Shown piece by piece: positions 33,172 through 46,352 of a stretch of DNA of 64,000 nucleotides. The position numbers and the translations under genes were made by a program. Source of the stretch: Solicoccozyma terricola (lineage: Eukaryota; Basidiomycota; Tremellomycetes; Filobasidiales; Piskurozymaceae); the NCBI GenBank assembly GCA_001600875.1, contig BCLD01000010.1, forward strand, positions 147,950 to 211,949, read 5' to 3'. The notes under the pieces were generated by a model. It was not told where the DNA came from. It saw nothing but the letters and a program-made list of their open reading frames with translations, and did no database searches. The stretch's first letter is position 1; each line of letters opens with the position of its first letter.

Positions 33172-34743
33172 ATGGCTACAACCACAACCACCACCACAGC
33201 AAGACCACTCGATAACTCAAACCCTACCATCTTCCTCACAGCGTCTTCATCACGGCATGCACATACTGGAACATCAGGTGATGTGAATACTCGATTGAAG
33301 AGGATGTGGAGGGAGGAAATGGGGGATGATGAACGGGAAGAGGAGGAGGAGGAGGAGGAGGAGGATGAGGATGGGGAGGGGGAGGGGGAGATTGGGAATG
33401 TGGAGAAGAGTGTTGGGAAAGTGATGGGTTTGGGGGATAGGGAAGATATCGATTCAGAGGAGGTTTATGGTGAGATTCCTCTTTTTTTTTCTTTTTCCTT
33501 GGTTTGCGAACGTAGTGAGCAGTCCAAGACTTTGGCAGAGCGAAGAATGGTGCTTGCGACAGGGAGCTCTTCTTACGTGAGCGTAGTGAGCAATCCATGT
33601 CTTCGCGGACCGGACCTCATTGTCTTGCGAACATAGTGAGCTATGGTCTCTGTAGTGGGCAATCCATGTCTTCGCAAAAGCGATGACTATTGCATTCGTG
33701 GAAGAGATTCCGTTCGATATAGTCTCTCTTCTGCGAACGTAGTGAACACATCATATCTTCGCGAGCATTGGATTCTTTCCGTTGGTCAACAGTGGGTCAA
33801 CATTGGCTGACACAACTCTTGGTTTTTTTTCTTTTGGTTTTCTTTTCCTTTTTTTTTTGTTTCCCATCTTCCTTCTTCACGACGGATTTCATTACATTTT
33901 AGATCTACTACGATCAATCACAGATCCAGAACATCCTCTTACTCTTGAACAACTAGCTGTAGTTTCACAAGAACAAGTTCAAGTTGTGAATCCAAATTCA
34001 TCTGAAAAGGGAGACAATGATTCAAAAGGACAAGGTCAAGTTTTTGTTGAATTTACACCTACAATTCCACATTGTTCAATGGCTACGTTGATTGGTGAGT
34101 TGGAATAGGACACGCTGGGTTTTTTTTCTGTAAACCAGCCTACATCACATCTTAACTCACACGAAACACCACCACCACAAGGTCTCACACTTCGAGTCCG
34201 ATTAATGCGTGCTCTTCCACCTCGATACAAAGTTGATATTCGAATTTTTTTTGGAATGCATCAAAGTGAAAACGCAGGTATGCCCGCTTTTTACCTTTTT
34301 TCGTTTTTTTCACTTGGCACCTCTTTTGCTAAAAAATCTATCACAATTCCCCNNNNNNNNNNNNNNNNNNNNNNNNNNNNNNNNNNNNNNNNNNNNNNNN
34401 NNNNNNNNNNNNNNNNNNNNNNNNNNNNNNNNNNNNNNNNNNNNNNNNNNNNNNNNNNNNNNNNNNNNNNNNNNNNNNNNNNNNNNNNNNNNNNNNNNNN
34501 NNNNNNNNNNNNNNNNNNNNNNNNNNNNNNNNNNNNNNNNNNNNNNNNNNNNNNNNNNNNNNNNNNNAAAAATTTTATCGGATTCACTACCTACCCTTTC
34601 ATTCTCGGTGTTGTGCGTCTGCTTTAGTCAATAAACAATTGAACGATAAAGAGCGTGTTCATGCGGCTTTGGAGAATTCACATCTGTTAAGTGTGGTGGA
34701 AGGGTGTTTGAGTAGTGCTGATAAGAGGGGAGGAGTGCTTTAA
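33172..34743 (+). CDS. CIA2: CIA2/MIP18-type cytosolic iron-sulfur assembly factor (DUF59)
   Basis: Part of the CIA targeting complex that delivers Fe-S clusters to cytosolic and nuclear proteins with Cia1 and MMS19. Exons 33172-33469, 33903-34094, 34182-34277 and 34628-34743 encode 233 residues. The first 95 residues are Thr-rich, then strongly acidic, with a poly-Glu run (33343-33366). The DUF59 domain starts [20 protein letters not shown] and contains [20 protein letters not shown], with the reactive Cys conserved in this family, and INKQINDKERV-like [18 protein letters not shown]. Intron 1 (33470-33902, 433 nt) carries degenerate copies of the window's minisatellite; intron 3 contains the second assembly gap. 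Confidence 0.93.
33500..33770. repeat. Degenerate copies of the 1-400 minisatellite in CIA2 intron 1
   Basis: Recognisable modules are GCGAACGTAGTGAGCAGTCC (33507), GTGAGCGTAGTGAGCAATCC (about 33578), TTGCGAACATAGTGAGC (about 33624), GTAGTGGGCAATCC and TGCGAACGTAGTGAACA with TCTTCGCGAGCA (about 33732-33768). Unit order and spacing have decayed compared with the array at 1-400. Confidence 0.85.
34353..34567. other. Assembly gap (215 N)
   Basis: An N run inside CIA2 intron 3. Flanking exon phases match (A-V junction), so no coding sequence needs to be missing. Confidence 0.99.
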
Positions 34744-35135
34744 GAAGGGAGAGGGAGGGGGGGGGGGGGGTTTCGGTTTTCGCGGCAAAGAGGGTTAGGG
34801 TAGTTTTTAGGGCGAAGTTGATATGAGCAGATTTGTAAAATGTCGTGTAGTTCATTTAGGAAGGGGGGGGGGGTTTTCCTCCTTTTGTTTTTCGTGATCA
34901 TGGAGTATCACCGAGTATCATCATGTATTGTATGATTTTCAGACGATGGATGATGCAGTTATTGCGATGCCTGACGATCATGACGACAGCAAATTAACAA
35001 TGCCTTCACGCACCGCGGATTCCCCCCCACGGGGGCGTTGGAATTCGTCTTAGTCCATTGCTCAACCTCGCTCTCTCTCTCCATTCATCCGACACATTGC
35101 AGAGTGTGTTCTTCGGCGAGATACATCCACCAGGT
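34744..35135. promoter_or_regulatory. Spacer / AVO3 leader
   Basis: Between the CIA2 stop and the chosen AVO3 start. It has G runs at 34758-34770 and 34864-34873. An ATG at 34946 opens 35 codons (MDDAVIAMPDDHDD..) that could be a true N-terminal AVO3 exon, but I found no GT donor in the right phase to join it. Confidence 0.5.
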
Positions 35136-38100
35136 ATGATCACTCCGCGACCATCTATCGAGCTACTAGGAAGTAGTGTAGATACTGGGATTTCAAGTGG
35201 AGGTGTTGGAGATGATACGAGAGATGGAAAGGATTCGGAGGATACGGTGAGTGCGCAGTCTGGTATTGAGACGGTTTGTACTGCAGTGCTGACTTTTAGA
35301 AAGTTTGTGCGGGGTGGGCGGGACGGAATGATAGGTTGATACTCTTCTTGCAAAGTTGGATATCGAGAAGAGGATTCAGTATGGGGCTGAGAAGTTCTTG
35401 GAGGTGAAGTATTCGGGCGATTTAGCTTAGACGTGGGGTACGCCTGTTGATCTCATTTTATCCGGTAGGCGCTGGACTCGGATCATTGCTCCATACCACC
35501 GGAGAACAGACCACAATTAAGAAGAAAGGTTGGAGATGAGCTCGAAGCTTCCAACATGAAGATGAAGGACTTACAATCGCGGATTGAAAGAATGACAGGC
35601 GGTAAGGATTAATCTGCTGATCAGTTGGTGTATATTGTCTATGAAGCTGATCCATCAAAAAAAAAAACCCCACATGGGTGCCTCACAGGAACTCCGTCCA
35701 AACCTCGTCGTAGAGCTCAACCCATGCTCAATGGCTTCCCTTCCTCATTATCCCTAGCCACCAACTCAACTTCTACCGGCACAGCCACAACCTCCTCCCC
35801 CCATCGTAATTCCTCACCGAACCGAACAACCGACCATGGGGTCAGTCCGTCAAGAGCACCATTAAGCCGCTTAGGTACCAGCTCGACGATCGCAAGTGTA
35901 TCAAGTCATCGTCGAGCTCGATCTAGGAGTGCAGGAGAAGACCTGTTTACTGAACAGCGATCGTTAGGGATCGGTGGGACGAGTTGGCTACCTCCTAGGG
36001 GTGGAGATTTGGAAGAAGGAGAATCAGACCAAGATGAGGATATGAATGTCGGGCAAGCAATTGAAGAGATTGAAGCAATATTGGCGAAATTGAAGGATGC
36101 GAATGGAGGTAGTGAGGGTTTTGCGCTGATGGATGGGTTGGTAAAGGTTTTGAAAAGATCCGATAGAGCAAAGTACGAGCTTGACTTGCAAAGATACTTG
36201 GATTGGTGAGTCCCACGCAACGGTTAAGCGCATATCGACATCAGATTGAGCCATTTCATGCGTTGCAGCACCCTCGTATATGCAACAGATGTCAGCGCAT
36301 CTCACGAGAGAGCAGCAGCGTATCGACTATATCGACATTTGCTGATAGACAGGGCAGCATGGGATACCATGATGATAGCTGGGGTCGAATGGCTCTTGAT
36401 ACGGTACGTCCTGTTCTTCTCACCGGGTCCATTTAGCCGGAGCGTAGCTGAAGCAAATTGGGACCATTCAGCACGTTCACTCGAGATGCCAAGCACGCAG
36501 AGGAGAAGGAACAAGCTCTCAAACTCGTCCGATCCATAATACTTCTACCACCTGCACCACCACAAGCTCCTCCTCCGCTTTCTCTTGATTCATCACCTGC
36601 TGAGGAAAAGCTCCCAGACGTAGACCAAAATGGACACCAACTTCTCTCTGAGCGCGCAGCCGGCAAACAGAAGGATAATTCGGCAGTTTCAGAGGCATTG
36701 ATCAGGTCGTTGGTCAGCGTCGCAGAGAATCCAGAGGATACCTTTCAAGCCGTCTGCTTGGAAACTTTGGCGGAACTCGGTAGGTTGCCATTCATATTTT
36801 TGTTTCGTGGCAGGCAAGTGTATTTATGCTTTCCTTTTGGACAGCTCTCGTCGATCTCCCTTGCTTGGTAGACGCAGACGCTTTCCGAGTCCTCCTTCAA
36901 GCACTTCACGATGGCCCACATCAAATTGGACCATCGCTGATGTCGGTTCTCTTGCTCATTGTGGACAGTCCCACAAGACGAACTTCTTTGCCTACTGGTA
37001 TCGGTATCGACGTGAGGCTTCTTTGTTCTTCAAGTGTGTCTGACATTCCGACATTGACTGATCATTCTCATCGATGCGCAGATTGTGTTGGCTGGGTTCA
37101 CGGACGGCTATGGACAAGGAGCTGCCCACTTGGAAACCCTCAGAGGTTGCTTCCGTAATACTGCTGTCTTATTGAAGTCTTGGAGTGGTGAGTCGCACGA
37201 TACGCCATCCTTCAACAGCTAAGACTCATCGATTCGCTTGACAGGTTTGATGCACTGCTGCATGCATGACAATAGAGGGATCAAGTCTCTTGTACAGTCC
37301 CTCCGGGTACCAGTCGTAGAGATGAGGGTGAGTTGAGACTGATGACGGAAACTGAAGGTGGTGTAGCTGATCATAGCCTGGGTGGCTTCATGCTTAGGAG
37401 GTTTTACTCGATCTCTTTTTTCATATCTTTCGCGTCAAAGTTCCATCATGGTTTGAGCCCTTTCTAGGCGATAACAAGATGTCAAGTACGTTTAGCCCTT
37501 CATTTTTCAACCTGGCCAGACTTCTCTGACTCCCCTTGCGTAAAAGATCAAGGCAGAGCACATTATTCGGGGTCCAAGTCTTTAGATGGGAAACCCGAGG
37601 ACGGCGAAGAGGATCGTCTCAGCGTCGTCGATCAGTATGTCAGCCTGCTCTTGGCAATTTTCATCGATTGCGGCATTATTGAGGTAGATGCAGACCGTGA
37701 TTTCAGTGCATTGACTTGACGCTAATTCTTTGCAACCCTGTCCTAGGCGCTGATCACCTTGGTGGAAGAGAATCAACCTATCTTAATGCGCAAAGCGACT
37801 CTTCTCATAAGTGAGATCCTGCAACTGTCAAATCGACTTCTACCTGCACAATATGCAGCTAGGATTCAGGTAAGTCGAATGCAGGCAGAATGCGAAAGAT
37901 GTGAACAGGACCTGACTACATCCTCTTGCCATAGGCTTTGCCAAGGTTATTCGAGTTGGCTTCCGCCTTTACGAATCCGGCCGAAAGAACATCGGCCCTC
38001 TCTGCGTTATCTGTCATTGACAACTTGAATCGTGACCGCACACGTCTGCAAGGTCTGCATGGTCAGCGGACAAACAATTACACTAAGGGGTATGTCGCGT

Positions 38101-41061
38101 TAGCTTTCCCAACGCCGACCGCCTGTGCTAATTTGGGCTCCTTCGAAAAGAGCAAACTCGCCGCGGGACTCTGTGCAGAGAGGCCAACGTCAGGTCGAGC
38201 AGGTCCGAATCCGTATGGGTATTCAATTAGATGACCGGCAATTCCAGTCCATGCTGGTAGACTCACAGGTGATTACATTTGCTTCTATAATTCATCCCCT
38301 GCTGATCTTGTCGTGTTCAGATCCTTTACACCAAAGATCATACCAAGTGGAATTTTGATGTGATTATGGAGATAGTGGAAGGTCCGCTACTCAATCCACG
38401 CCGGCTCGAGGAGGTCTTTCGCGTTTCCAAATTTGGCAGGCGGCTGCTGTCCTTCTTTCATCCTCTCAACCGACGGTTTTCCGAAATCAGATTGACGGCG
38501 GTAAGTGTGATGGCCCACATTGTCCCTGACAGTGGTACATGCCGCTAAGGTAACATACATATAATAGCATAATCGGAAGTGGATCAGACTCGGCACCGCG
38601 TTGGTCGCGAGTATGCTGACTACCTCCGATGGCATTCGGTATCTCACGGAGGATCCGCTTCTCCGCCAGCTTTTAGAGTGCTTCAGCGAGTTAGACCAGG
38701 TGAATTGAGCAACTCAAACCGGAACTTGCGACATTCTGATGTTGATTTATTCGATTGCAGTATGCTGGTCAACTCAGTGCAGTGCCTTACTTTTCCAAAA
38801 GCAGGATGGAAACAACGTTAAGTCAGGGCTATTTCGACATGCTTGGTATCATGACCAAGAGTGATGCGGGAATCAGGTAGGCCGCTACTTCTTCGGTAAA
38901 CGAAATAAGACCTAGCTTAATAGGAGCTGCCTGCAGTCTGCTCGAAAGCTTCCGGTTCTTCACCTGCCTCTATCATGTCAGCGAAATGCGAAGTCGGGAC
39001 GATTTGGTGAGAGCTATCATCGAGCGTTTTGACTATACCATGTAAGCAGATCGATTCGGAGCAGGATGTCGATCGAGCTGACGCGTATCTCTTTAATACA
39101 GCGATGGTCACAGTCGAATATTGTTATCCAAAGCTCTCACCTCTAGCTACATGGTAAGATTATGGTCCGGGCGACAAATGACCACCGGGTTGACCTATCG
39201 GCTTCTACATAGCATACTCGAATTCTAGCCACAAAGCACCTTGGAAAGCTACTACCAGACCTTGGCGCACCATCATGGGCGCTGCAGCTTCTGATCACCC
39301 AGCTATACGATTCCTCGATGGAAGTCTGCGAAGTCGCTGTGAGCGCTTTGGAAAGAGCTTGCGAATCACTGGACACTCTCGAGGATGTGGTAAAGCTGCG
39401 TCCGACGTTAGAGCATCTGGGAGAGGTTGGGGCGCCGTTGTTACTTCGGTAAATATTATGCGTTCACCGCTCCATGGGATGGGCGAGCTCATTCTGAGAT
39501 TTTTTGTTTTAGATTCTTGTCGACATCCGTCGGATTCTCTTACTTGAGGCAGGCCGACTACATTGATCGCGAGATGGATGAATGGTTTCACGTAAGCGTA
39601 GCCGTTTCATAGATAGCAAGTGCGTCTTCTAACCTACCGTGCCCACCATGTCCAGGAACGAAACCTGCAGTATGTCGTCCAAATCGAGGTTTTCCTCTCT
39701 CGAGTTTTTGGCTCCTGGCAGGAAGCCGACATGGGAGACTTGTGAGTTTCAAATTGTCAAACTTTCCCTCTCGAAGAGCCCTGACATCCCAGTGGGAGTG
39801 ATTCGTAGCTTTTTCGACGGGACGGCGCCGCCACATTTCTACGGCGAGATTGCCAAGACGGAGGCTGGTTGCCAGACCTTGCGAGATAAGGGCCACTTCC
39901 AGGAATTTGCGCTGTTCTTGCGCCAACATGCAAATGAGAGCAGCGATCTCGATCTGCTGGCGAAGCTGAAGAGCGTATTGTGGGCCGTCGTGAGTTGTGG
40001 AGCATTTCTCGTTAGAAGAGGACCTTTCCGCTGACACTTCTCTTTTCCATTGACAGGGTAACATCGGCTCGACAAAAGGCGGTCTTCCCTTTCTGGATGA
40101 GGAGAACATCGTCGAGTTGATTGTAGACATAGCGGAGAATTCTCTGGTGCTAACCATCCGAGGGTACGTCTGAATCCTGTTCAATTTCCCGCCCGCATTG
40201 CTAACCAGGGCCACCTGCAGCACCTGCTTCTTCGTTCTTGGCCTTATATCGTCGACCGTGCAAGGAGCTGAAATCCTCGACGACTTGGAGTGGGCGGCGA
40301 CCACGACTCCACTTGGGGTGATGACTGGTCTTTGCATCCCGGAAGATATATCTAAATTCACGATGGTGAGGTGTTCGCTTTCAGCGGCGTCGTCGAATCA
40401 TACGCTTATACCTTGACAACAATAGATTGAACCATGGGAAGGTCGGCCGCTTGTGGAACATCCAACCTTGCCATCTCTTTCCAAGCTTGAAAGTCAAATT
40501 CTCAGTGACATATCCGACTTGTGCAACTATGTCCTTGCGACGCGAGCGATGCGGAGTCTGGCACGGTGAGATATCCTGCAGGCATGCTCATGATTGCCCT
40601 TACTAAACGCTGATATGTTACACAGCCTTCGTCATCGACATCGTCCCCTATTCTCCTCTATCCCACTCTTTTTCCGAGCGATGGCGATGATCTCACGAGG
40701 TCATTTTCTGCAACCAGTCCGATGCTTCATCGTCAACATGTTTGACGTCACTTTCAACTTGGAAACACTAATTGCACTACAATCTGAAAGAGAACGATGT
40801 GATCGATACATCGCGGCTGAGCGTGACAAGGCCTGGAAGGGCGAGGAACCGGTGGAATATTCCTCTTCGCCTGTGAACGAGATGAAGGCATTGGCTCGGA
40901 TATCGCCAGCGGTGGTGCAGGATCGAATCATGGTTCCGTTGTCACCGGCCATGAAGGGACGGACGGAGAACAGTGTCCCGTCTGAAACCGACAGGTGGGT
41001 TGACAAGGATAGCAGGGAAACAAAGCCTGCCAAGAAGGTTGTAACGGGATTCGAGGTGTAG
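35136..41061 (+). CDS. AVO3: TORC2 subunit RICTOR/Avo3 (Ste16 orthologue)
   Basis: A scaffold of TOR complex 2, which controls actin, sphingolipids and AGC kinases. Twenty-seven exons could be chained in phase (first 35136-35246, 35335-35403, 35469-35601, 35689-36205; last 40426-40565, 40626-41061), giving 1414 residues. An N-terminal HR1-like coiled coil (LLAKLDIEKRIQYGAEKFLE) is followed by Ser/Arg-rich sequence, then the helical-repeat body typical of RICTOR: VPVVEMREVLLDLFFHIF, ALITLVEENQPILMRKATLL, TKWNFDVIMEIVEGPLLNPR, ALQLLITQLYDSSMEV, and near the C-terminus GNIGSTKGGLPFLDEENIVE with TCFFVLGLISSTVQGAEILD. The exact N-terminus is uncertain; an upstream exon is possible. It is convergent with NDUFS4, 134 bp apart. 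Confidence 0.92.
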
Positions 41062-41195
41062 GGGAGGTTATGAGGAACACAATTGCACTACTCGCCCCGT
41101 CCCGATCACTATCTTGGTTCATTACAGCGATGTTTCTTGGTGATCGCGAGGACCGTATGATATGCATGTACAGCTCTACAAGACGTGGGTCTCCT

Positions 41196-42087
41196 TTACT
41201 TGGTGTGACAGATACGAAGCTTGCCGGGCACTGGTAGGGTGCAACGATGGTCAGCTGGACTCTCGGGGAATGTCAGCACGCTGGCACTGACCATGTACGT
41301 AGTTATCCGCTGCAGTGATAGGACACTAGATAGTCAGCATCAAATCATTTCAGACAGGTCAATGCATGGAAAGACTAACCATAAGCCTTGGGTGGGATCT
41401 TGGCCACGTTTGGGGTAACGATTTGGTAATCCCATCCCTGCTTCTCGGCCTGTGGAGGATAGATCAGCCTCGCGATTTGCATCGGATGTTCACCAGACCG
41501 TCAAAACCTGAGCTTACAAAGTGGATAGCAGCGTCTTTCGTCTCGAAGAGCATACTGGTCCCTTGCATGTAATCGGCACTAGATGTAGATGAAGATGTCG
41601 TCAGATCCCCCTTTCGGTATCGACCTTCCACTGAGCCGTGCACTCACGTACTACCCCAACCCATCAGCTTGTTCTCCCACCTCCCAGCGCCTGGAAGAAC
41701 ATCCCAATCGATCCTCCATTGGTTGTACTTGTAAGTTCCAGATTGCATGGTGCTCTTCGTGGGCTGATATATACGGACGGAGCGGTAGTGAAGGGCGTCT
41801 TTTTTTTAAAAAACAAAAATAGATATTTCAGTCAGTTGGAGCACCAGTCACGGACGACCGAAACCGCTGGGAAACGCACGAGGAGCATCAGATAGGACAT
41901 CTGCTGCGACAATCTCCTCCTTGGGTGGTGCAGTTGTCAAATGAGTTCCAGGAGAATGAGAGGAAACGTCCGCGGATTTGCTGATTGCAGCCTTAGAAGA
42001 GGAGGAAGCGGTGGAGTTGAACCGGACGGCTCCAGCTTGCAGGAAGGTCCTTGGCGCTGAACGGGAGAGGATGGCGGTGGTGAGCAT
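41196..42087 (-). CDS. NDUFS4: NADH-ubiquinone oxidoreductase subunit NDUFS4 (18/21 kDa)
   Basis: An accessory subunit on the peripheral arm of mitochondrial complex I, so this organism keeps a proton-pumping complex I. Exons 41880-42087, 41648-41798, 41518-41578, 41380-41449, 41292-41309 and 41196-41230 give 180 residues. The N-terminus is a targeting peptide (MLTTAILSRSAPRTFLQAGA). Family blocks are RSVRIYQPTKSTMQSGTYKY, WRIDWDVLPGAGRWENKLMG, ADYMQGTSMLF, AEKQGWDYQI and KIPPKAYADNY, ending VPGKLRICHTK. The fifth exon is 18 nt; introns 4 and 5 use GTTAGT and GTCAGT donors. Confidence 0.94.
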
Positions 42088-42291
42088 GGTGGTAGGAATG
42101 CAGTTGTCGTTGAGCGGAGGGCTACATCCAACATGAGCTCGACGATCTCAGCCCCGTCTGCGGTTCACGGACGCGCTAAGAAAACACGGAACGCGCTCAG
42201 ATTTGGCGACGGGAGGGTGGTGGTGGTGTGGGATGGTAGTCGATCGTATCATACATCTCTCCTACGATATATTTGGGAATAACACCACATC

Positions 42292-43640
42292 TCACTGCTG
42301 CGCATCTGGGACAGTCTCCACCTGCACACCCGAATTCTCAGCCTCCTTTTCCCCATTAGCCTCACTGGTCCCATTCGCTCCGCCATCTGCAGGACTCGTA
42401 GCGGCCAACTGCCACGCCGGGATGCTCGGCTTCCCTCCGCTCCCGAAACCCATGCTTGATCCTGATCTCGGTTGGAGGAGAGCATTTGCAGCTCGTTCGG
42501 TGCTACTTCCTGTGGTCGACGAGTCTGAATGGCTCCCGTTTTGAATGTGAGATGGGGACGTTCCTGTTCCCGGTCGTCGAGCGAGAAGAAGCGTCTTGAG
42601 TGATTTGAGTTCTGATTGGAGATCGAGTAGAGACGCAGCTTGTGTTTGAGCGTGTTTCTCGAGCATCTATTGGGTTAAAAAAAAAAAAGGAAGGAAAGGC
42701 GGTGTTCAGTTCAGACATTGTCGCTCATGATATGAGATGAATCAACTGACCCTCGGCACCAACTCCCTGACTTCCCCAACCTCATCTCTCAATTCTCTCA
42801 TCTCCTCTCTCCATCTCTCTTCCCCATCCTTGACAGCTCTTACGGCTTCCTCCACCTCTCCGACGACAGCATCCACCTTCCCTCGCTCTTCTTCTACCGA
42901 CGTCTGTAATGTTGTTGTCTGTGCTTGTAGCTCGGAGAGAAGTTTCGTCGCTTCGTCGAATTGTGCAGTGAGGGAGGTCGAAGTTGCCTCAAATGCAGTT
43001 TGTGTTGGTGGTTGGAGGTGTGGAAGGAGGTATTTCTGTGAATAGATCAATGGAAATGAACTTGGTTGTTCTTCACGGCGAGGCATGTCTCTGTGCGCAT
43101 CACAACTCACCCTGGCCATAGCGACCATACCATACATTACTCCACCGGATATGACAGCCATGATCTAGGGACCGACATCCGACAGCGAGCCAGTCAGCAT
43201 CCAACATATCCACAATCTACCCTCTCCCACCAAACTAACGAAGAAATCCCTCCAATCCCTCCCTGGTAGGGGTGGTGGCTCTCTCATCATGACTCCAGCG
43301 CCTCCGCCAGCGTACGACCTCCCCTCAAACCTCGGTGCTGGATCATAATTCTGAGCATAGGTCGAGGCTTCTGCAGGACGCTCTTGAACGGCGGAAGATG
43401 ACACAGACACAGCTTTAACTTGTGCTAAAGCGGATTCGATCTCATCGGATGTTAGACCTTTAGTCTCAAGGAATTGAACACGCTGGGTCAGAGGTGATGT
43501 TGCGACCTAGAAAAGGGGTTATGGAATCAGTCAGGGCCAGTTCAAATAGACGGCTGTGAGAGAGATTACAAGCGGCTGCTCACCTTTGGATCTCTGAGAA
43601 ACGCGACGGCGTCTCGTAGCAGTGTTTGTCGATCAGACAT
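42292..43640 (-). CDS. PEX14: Peroxin 14, peroxisomal import docking protein
   Basis: A membrane docking factor for the PTS receptors at peroxisomes. Exons 43584-43640, 43240-43506, 43111-43164, 42751-43035 and 42292-42666 encode 345 residues. The N-terminal Pex5-binding domain is MSDRQTLLRDAVAFLRDPK, then QRVQFLETKGLTSDEIESAL. After a Pro/Gly linker comes the hydrophobic segment FFIMAVISGGVMYGMVAMAR and KYLLPHL, then a long coiled coil (about residues 190-290) and a Ser/Gly/Asn-rich tail. Confidence 0.94.
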
Positions 43641-44652
43641 GATCGGGCCAACCTGCTTCACCAAACGCAGCTGCCTGGAGGTGTCGAGGGTGTCGATGGT
43701 TGGTAAATGCAGTTGTCGAGTCGAGTTCGGCTGTTCCAGGGCCTCGTTCCGGTTAATCGAGGTGATGGAGTGATCCTCGTCCGCGGTGTGCACTCCCGGG
43801 TGGCGAGATTCGAGATTCGAGATTCGAGATTCTTCAGCAGGTTCAACAGGCAGCAGAGTAGAGACAATAGAGACAGCAATTTCATTTCACAGTGTATTGC
43901 TTTGGACGTAATGACACATTGTTTAACTATCTAATTCGGGTACGGTAACTCTCGTAAGTTTATGTAGTGAGCGGTAGGAAATGGGAGGTTGGGGGAGTGC
44001 CAGAGTAGGTGCTTGCAATCGCTGCCCCGTGCTTAGGAGTGCCGAGCGATGTTTGCGCAAGAAGTCGATCAATATCCTCGTGTCTAGCGAAGTCTAGCGA
44101 AGACACGGAGAATGATCGATATTTTTTTGGGAGGGGGAGGGGGGCGGAAAAAGAAGGACATGAAAGGTGGAGTGTCGATTTCGTCCTGTGTGCACGGCAT
44201 CGAGCCATGAGGAGTGATCGTATGATTCGCGGAGAGCCAGCCGTTCGTTCTATGCCTTTCGTCTTTGTAATTCTGTTGCTTCCGGCAAAGGTTGCGTTGC
44301 TGGCGTGAAGGGGAAATGCGTGAAGAAGTTGGCAGTCGATTTGATAAAGGTAACAAATGCCGTTGCAGGAGATGAATGCTTGAAATGGTAGTAGAATATC
44401 GTAAATTGGGAGAAAATTGTGGTTGGAATGGTTGAATGTAATGCAGGTTGATGTCTTGGAGGCGTTCGGAATGCGCATTCCAGACTCGAGTTAAATCCCA
44501 GAGAAGAAAGAAAAAAAGGAGAAAGAATGTCCGGAAAAGTTGTGGTGTGTAAAATCCCATATCACCAGGTCGTTGGTCGTCAACTCGGTCTTCAGTCTCC
44601 GAATCGAGAGCTGAAGCTGTTGTCTCCCGAAGATCGTCATATCGTTTCCCAT
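43641..44652. other. PEX14 promoter and cyclin 3' flank
   Basis: About 1 kb with no supportable gene. A four-copy CGAGATT tandem lies at about 43804-43832, and a short TCTAGCGAAG direct repeat at about 44081-44100. Confidence 0.5.
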
Positions 44653-46352
44653 CTAGTTGCTGAGCCGTCTCAGCGGCCTCGGCATGACTTGCTGTTGACC
44701 GTGACCGATCGCATGAAGAACCGGTCTAGGACCTGGCACTGCATAGGCCGGAATAGCGTTATTGACGACACCCTTCATTACGACTGGGACGCCATGCGCA
44801 TTCATGCCAGCGAAACCATAAACTTGACCAGCGATCGGAGCGATGTTCTCCTTTGACTCCTTGATCGATGCGCCGGAGGACACACTTATCGAGGTAGAGC
44901 TCACAAGGAAAGGATCGACTGATACTTGGTGTGCTGGAGTGACTGGAGTTCTCGGCATTTCGTCGCCGGCTTCGGATGATGAACAGCTGTACGCGCCATT
45001 TGGGCTTGAGCTGAAGTCGTATCGACCACCACGGGTCCAAGATGGCACGAGGCCTGGAGTTGACAGAGATGACATCGCATTGGCGGGACTCGCTGGCGTT
45101 GGGATCGGAGTGTAGATGAATTGCCTACCCGACGAATACCAGTCGCGAACGACAGTGGATGCGCGAGAGTAATAGCCAGGAGCATACTTGTCGATGACGA
45201 TCTGGGAAACTTCGGTGGAGTGGTTCCGGAAGCAGGTGTCGAGACATTGAACAACACGAAGAATGTCCTCCTCTTCAGCTTGAACGGCCTAAGAAATGGA
45301 AGTTGCTAAAGTGAGCCGACCAGTTCTAATCCACACACTACACACGACGACTTACCCTCCTTGGCAATCCGCAGATGTACCTCGCAAGCATCAAGGCACC
45401 AGCAGCGACGACCAACGCCTTGACTCCAACGAACTCGCGATGGAAGAGTGTGATCTCCATGACAAACCGGGCCACATGTTGAGTCTTGGTGTCCTCGTTG
45501 ATGTTACCCATGCAAGCCAGCCTCATCCATGCTTCGGCGGTAGGATGGCCGATGGACCAACCGATAGTCTGAAGGACGTGTCCCTCCATTTGAATAAACG
45601 CGCTATCGTCGTATGCTTTGCAACACATATCCGCGAGCTCTCGCACAGTTGGTACTCGATCCTTTGCGTCCTCGAACTTGGCAGCAATCCAGAGCGCTGC
45701 ACAGCCGACCAGCTGGTAGTGCTTCTTGTAGACGACTCGCTTGGAGACGTAACGGTCGACGATGTTCAGCGAGAGGTAGAGAACTTCAGGACGAAGACGG
45801 AATTGCTGATGAATTTCGACAAGGAAGTCGACCAGGAATGGTCGCATGTACCATTGTAGTTCTGGTTGCATGTCCATGAGATCGGCGGACGCGGTAGTCT
45901 TGGACTGGAGAGGCGATGGAAGATCCAAGTCAGTATGTTGCGAGCTCCAGTAAAGGACGCGCCCAGTTCGTACTCACATCCATGATATGCATGTACTCGG
46001 TCACCTCATCTCGGTATTCGTCTTCGAACAACGACCTATTCTCTCTTGGTGCCTTCGCCGTCGCTCGTTGCATCATCGACACCTTCGAGCTTGTCATTGC
46101 GTTCTTCGAATTGATTGGCGACGCCGGCCGCACTGGTGCGAGTTCACGTTTGTTCAGGGAAGCAAGAGTAGTGGAGGTGGATGCTGAGGAGGTGGACGCG
46201 ATAGAAGTGTAGGAAGTCGAGGCAGATGAGTAGGAAGCGGAAGTGGTAGCTGGAGACACTGAACCGCGTTTGGATTTCTGGGAGCCGGACGGGTATGAAT
46301 AAACCGGGTGGACCGTTCGCTGAGTCTTGTTTTGGGATGGAGCTGGCGGCAT
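44653..46352 (-). CDS. CLN1: Cln/Puc1-type G1 cyclin
   Basis: A regulatory subunit for a Cdk. Exons 45978-46352, 45356-45904 and 44653-45288 encode 519 residues. A basic, Ser-rich N-terminus leads into the cyclin box: EYRDEVTEYMHIMD, MRPFLVDFLVEIHQQFRLRP, LYLSLNIVDRYVSKRVVYKK, HYQLVGCAALWIAAKFEDAK and VPTVRELADMC, with the second fold through MEGHVLQTIGWSIGHPTAEA. The HYQLVG..ALWIAAKFED wording is closer to Cln/Puc1 than to Clb cyclins. A Ser/Pro-rich, PEST-like tail follows. The leader upstream of the ATG is pyrimidine-rich, lacks ATG for about 400 nt, and stays open in frame. A B-type assignment cannot be excluded. Confidence 0.87.
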
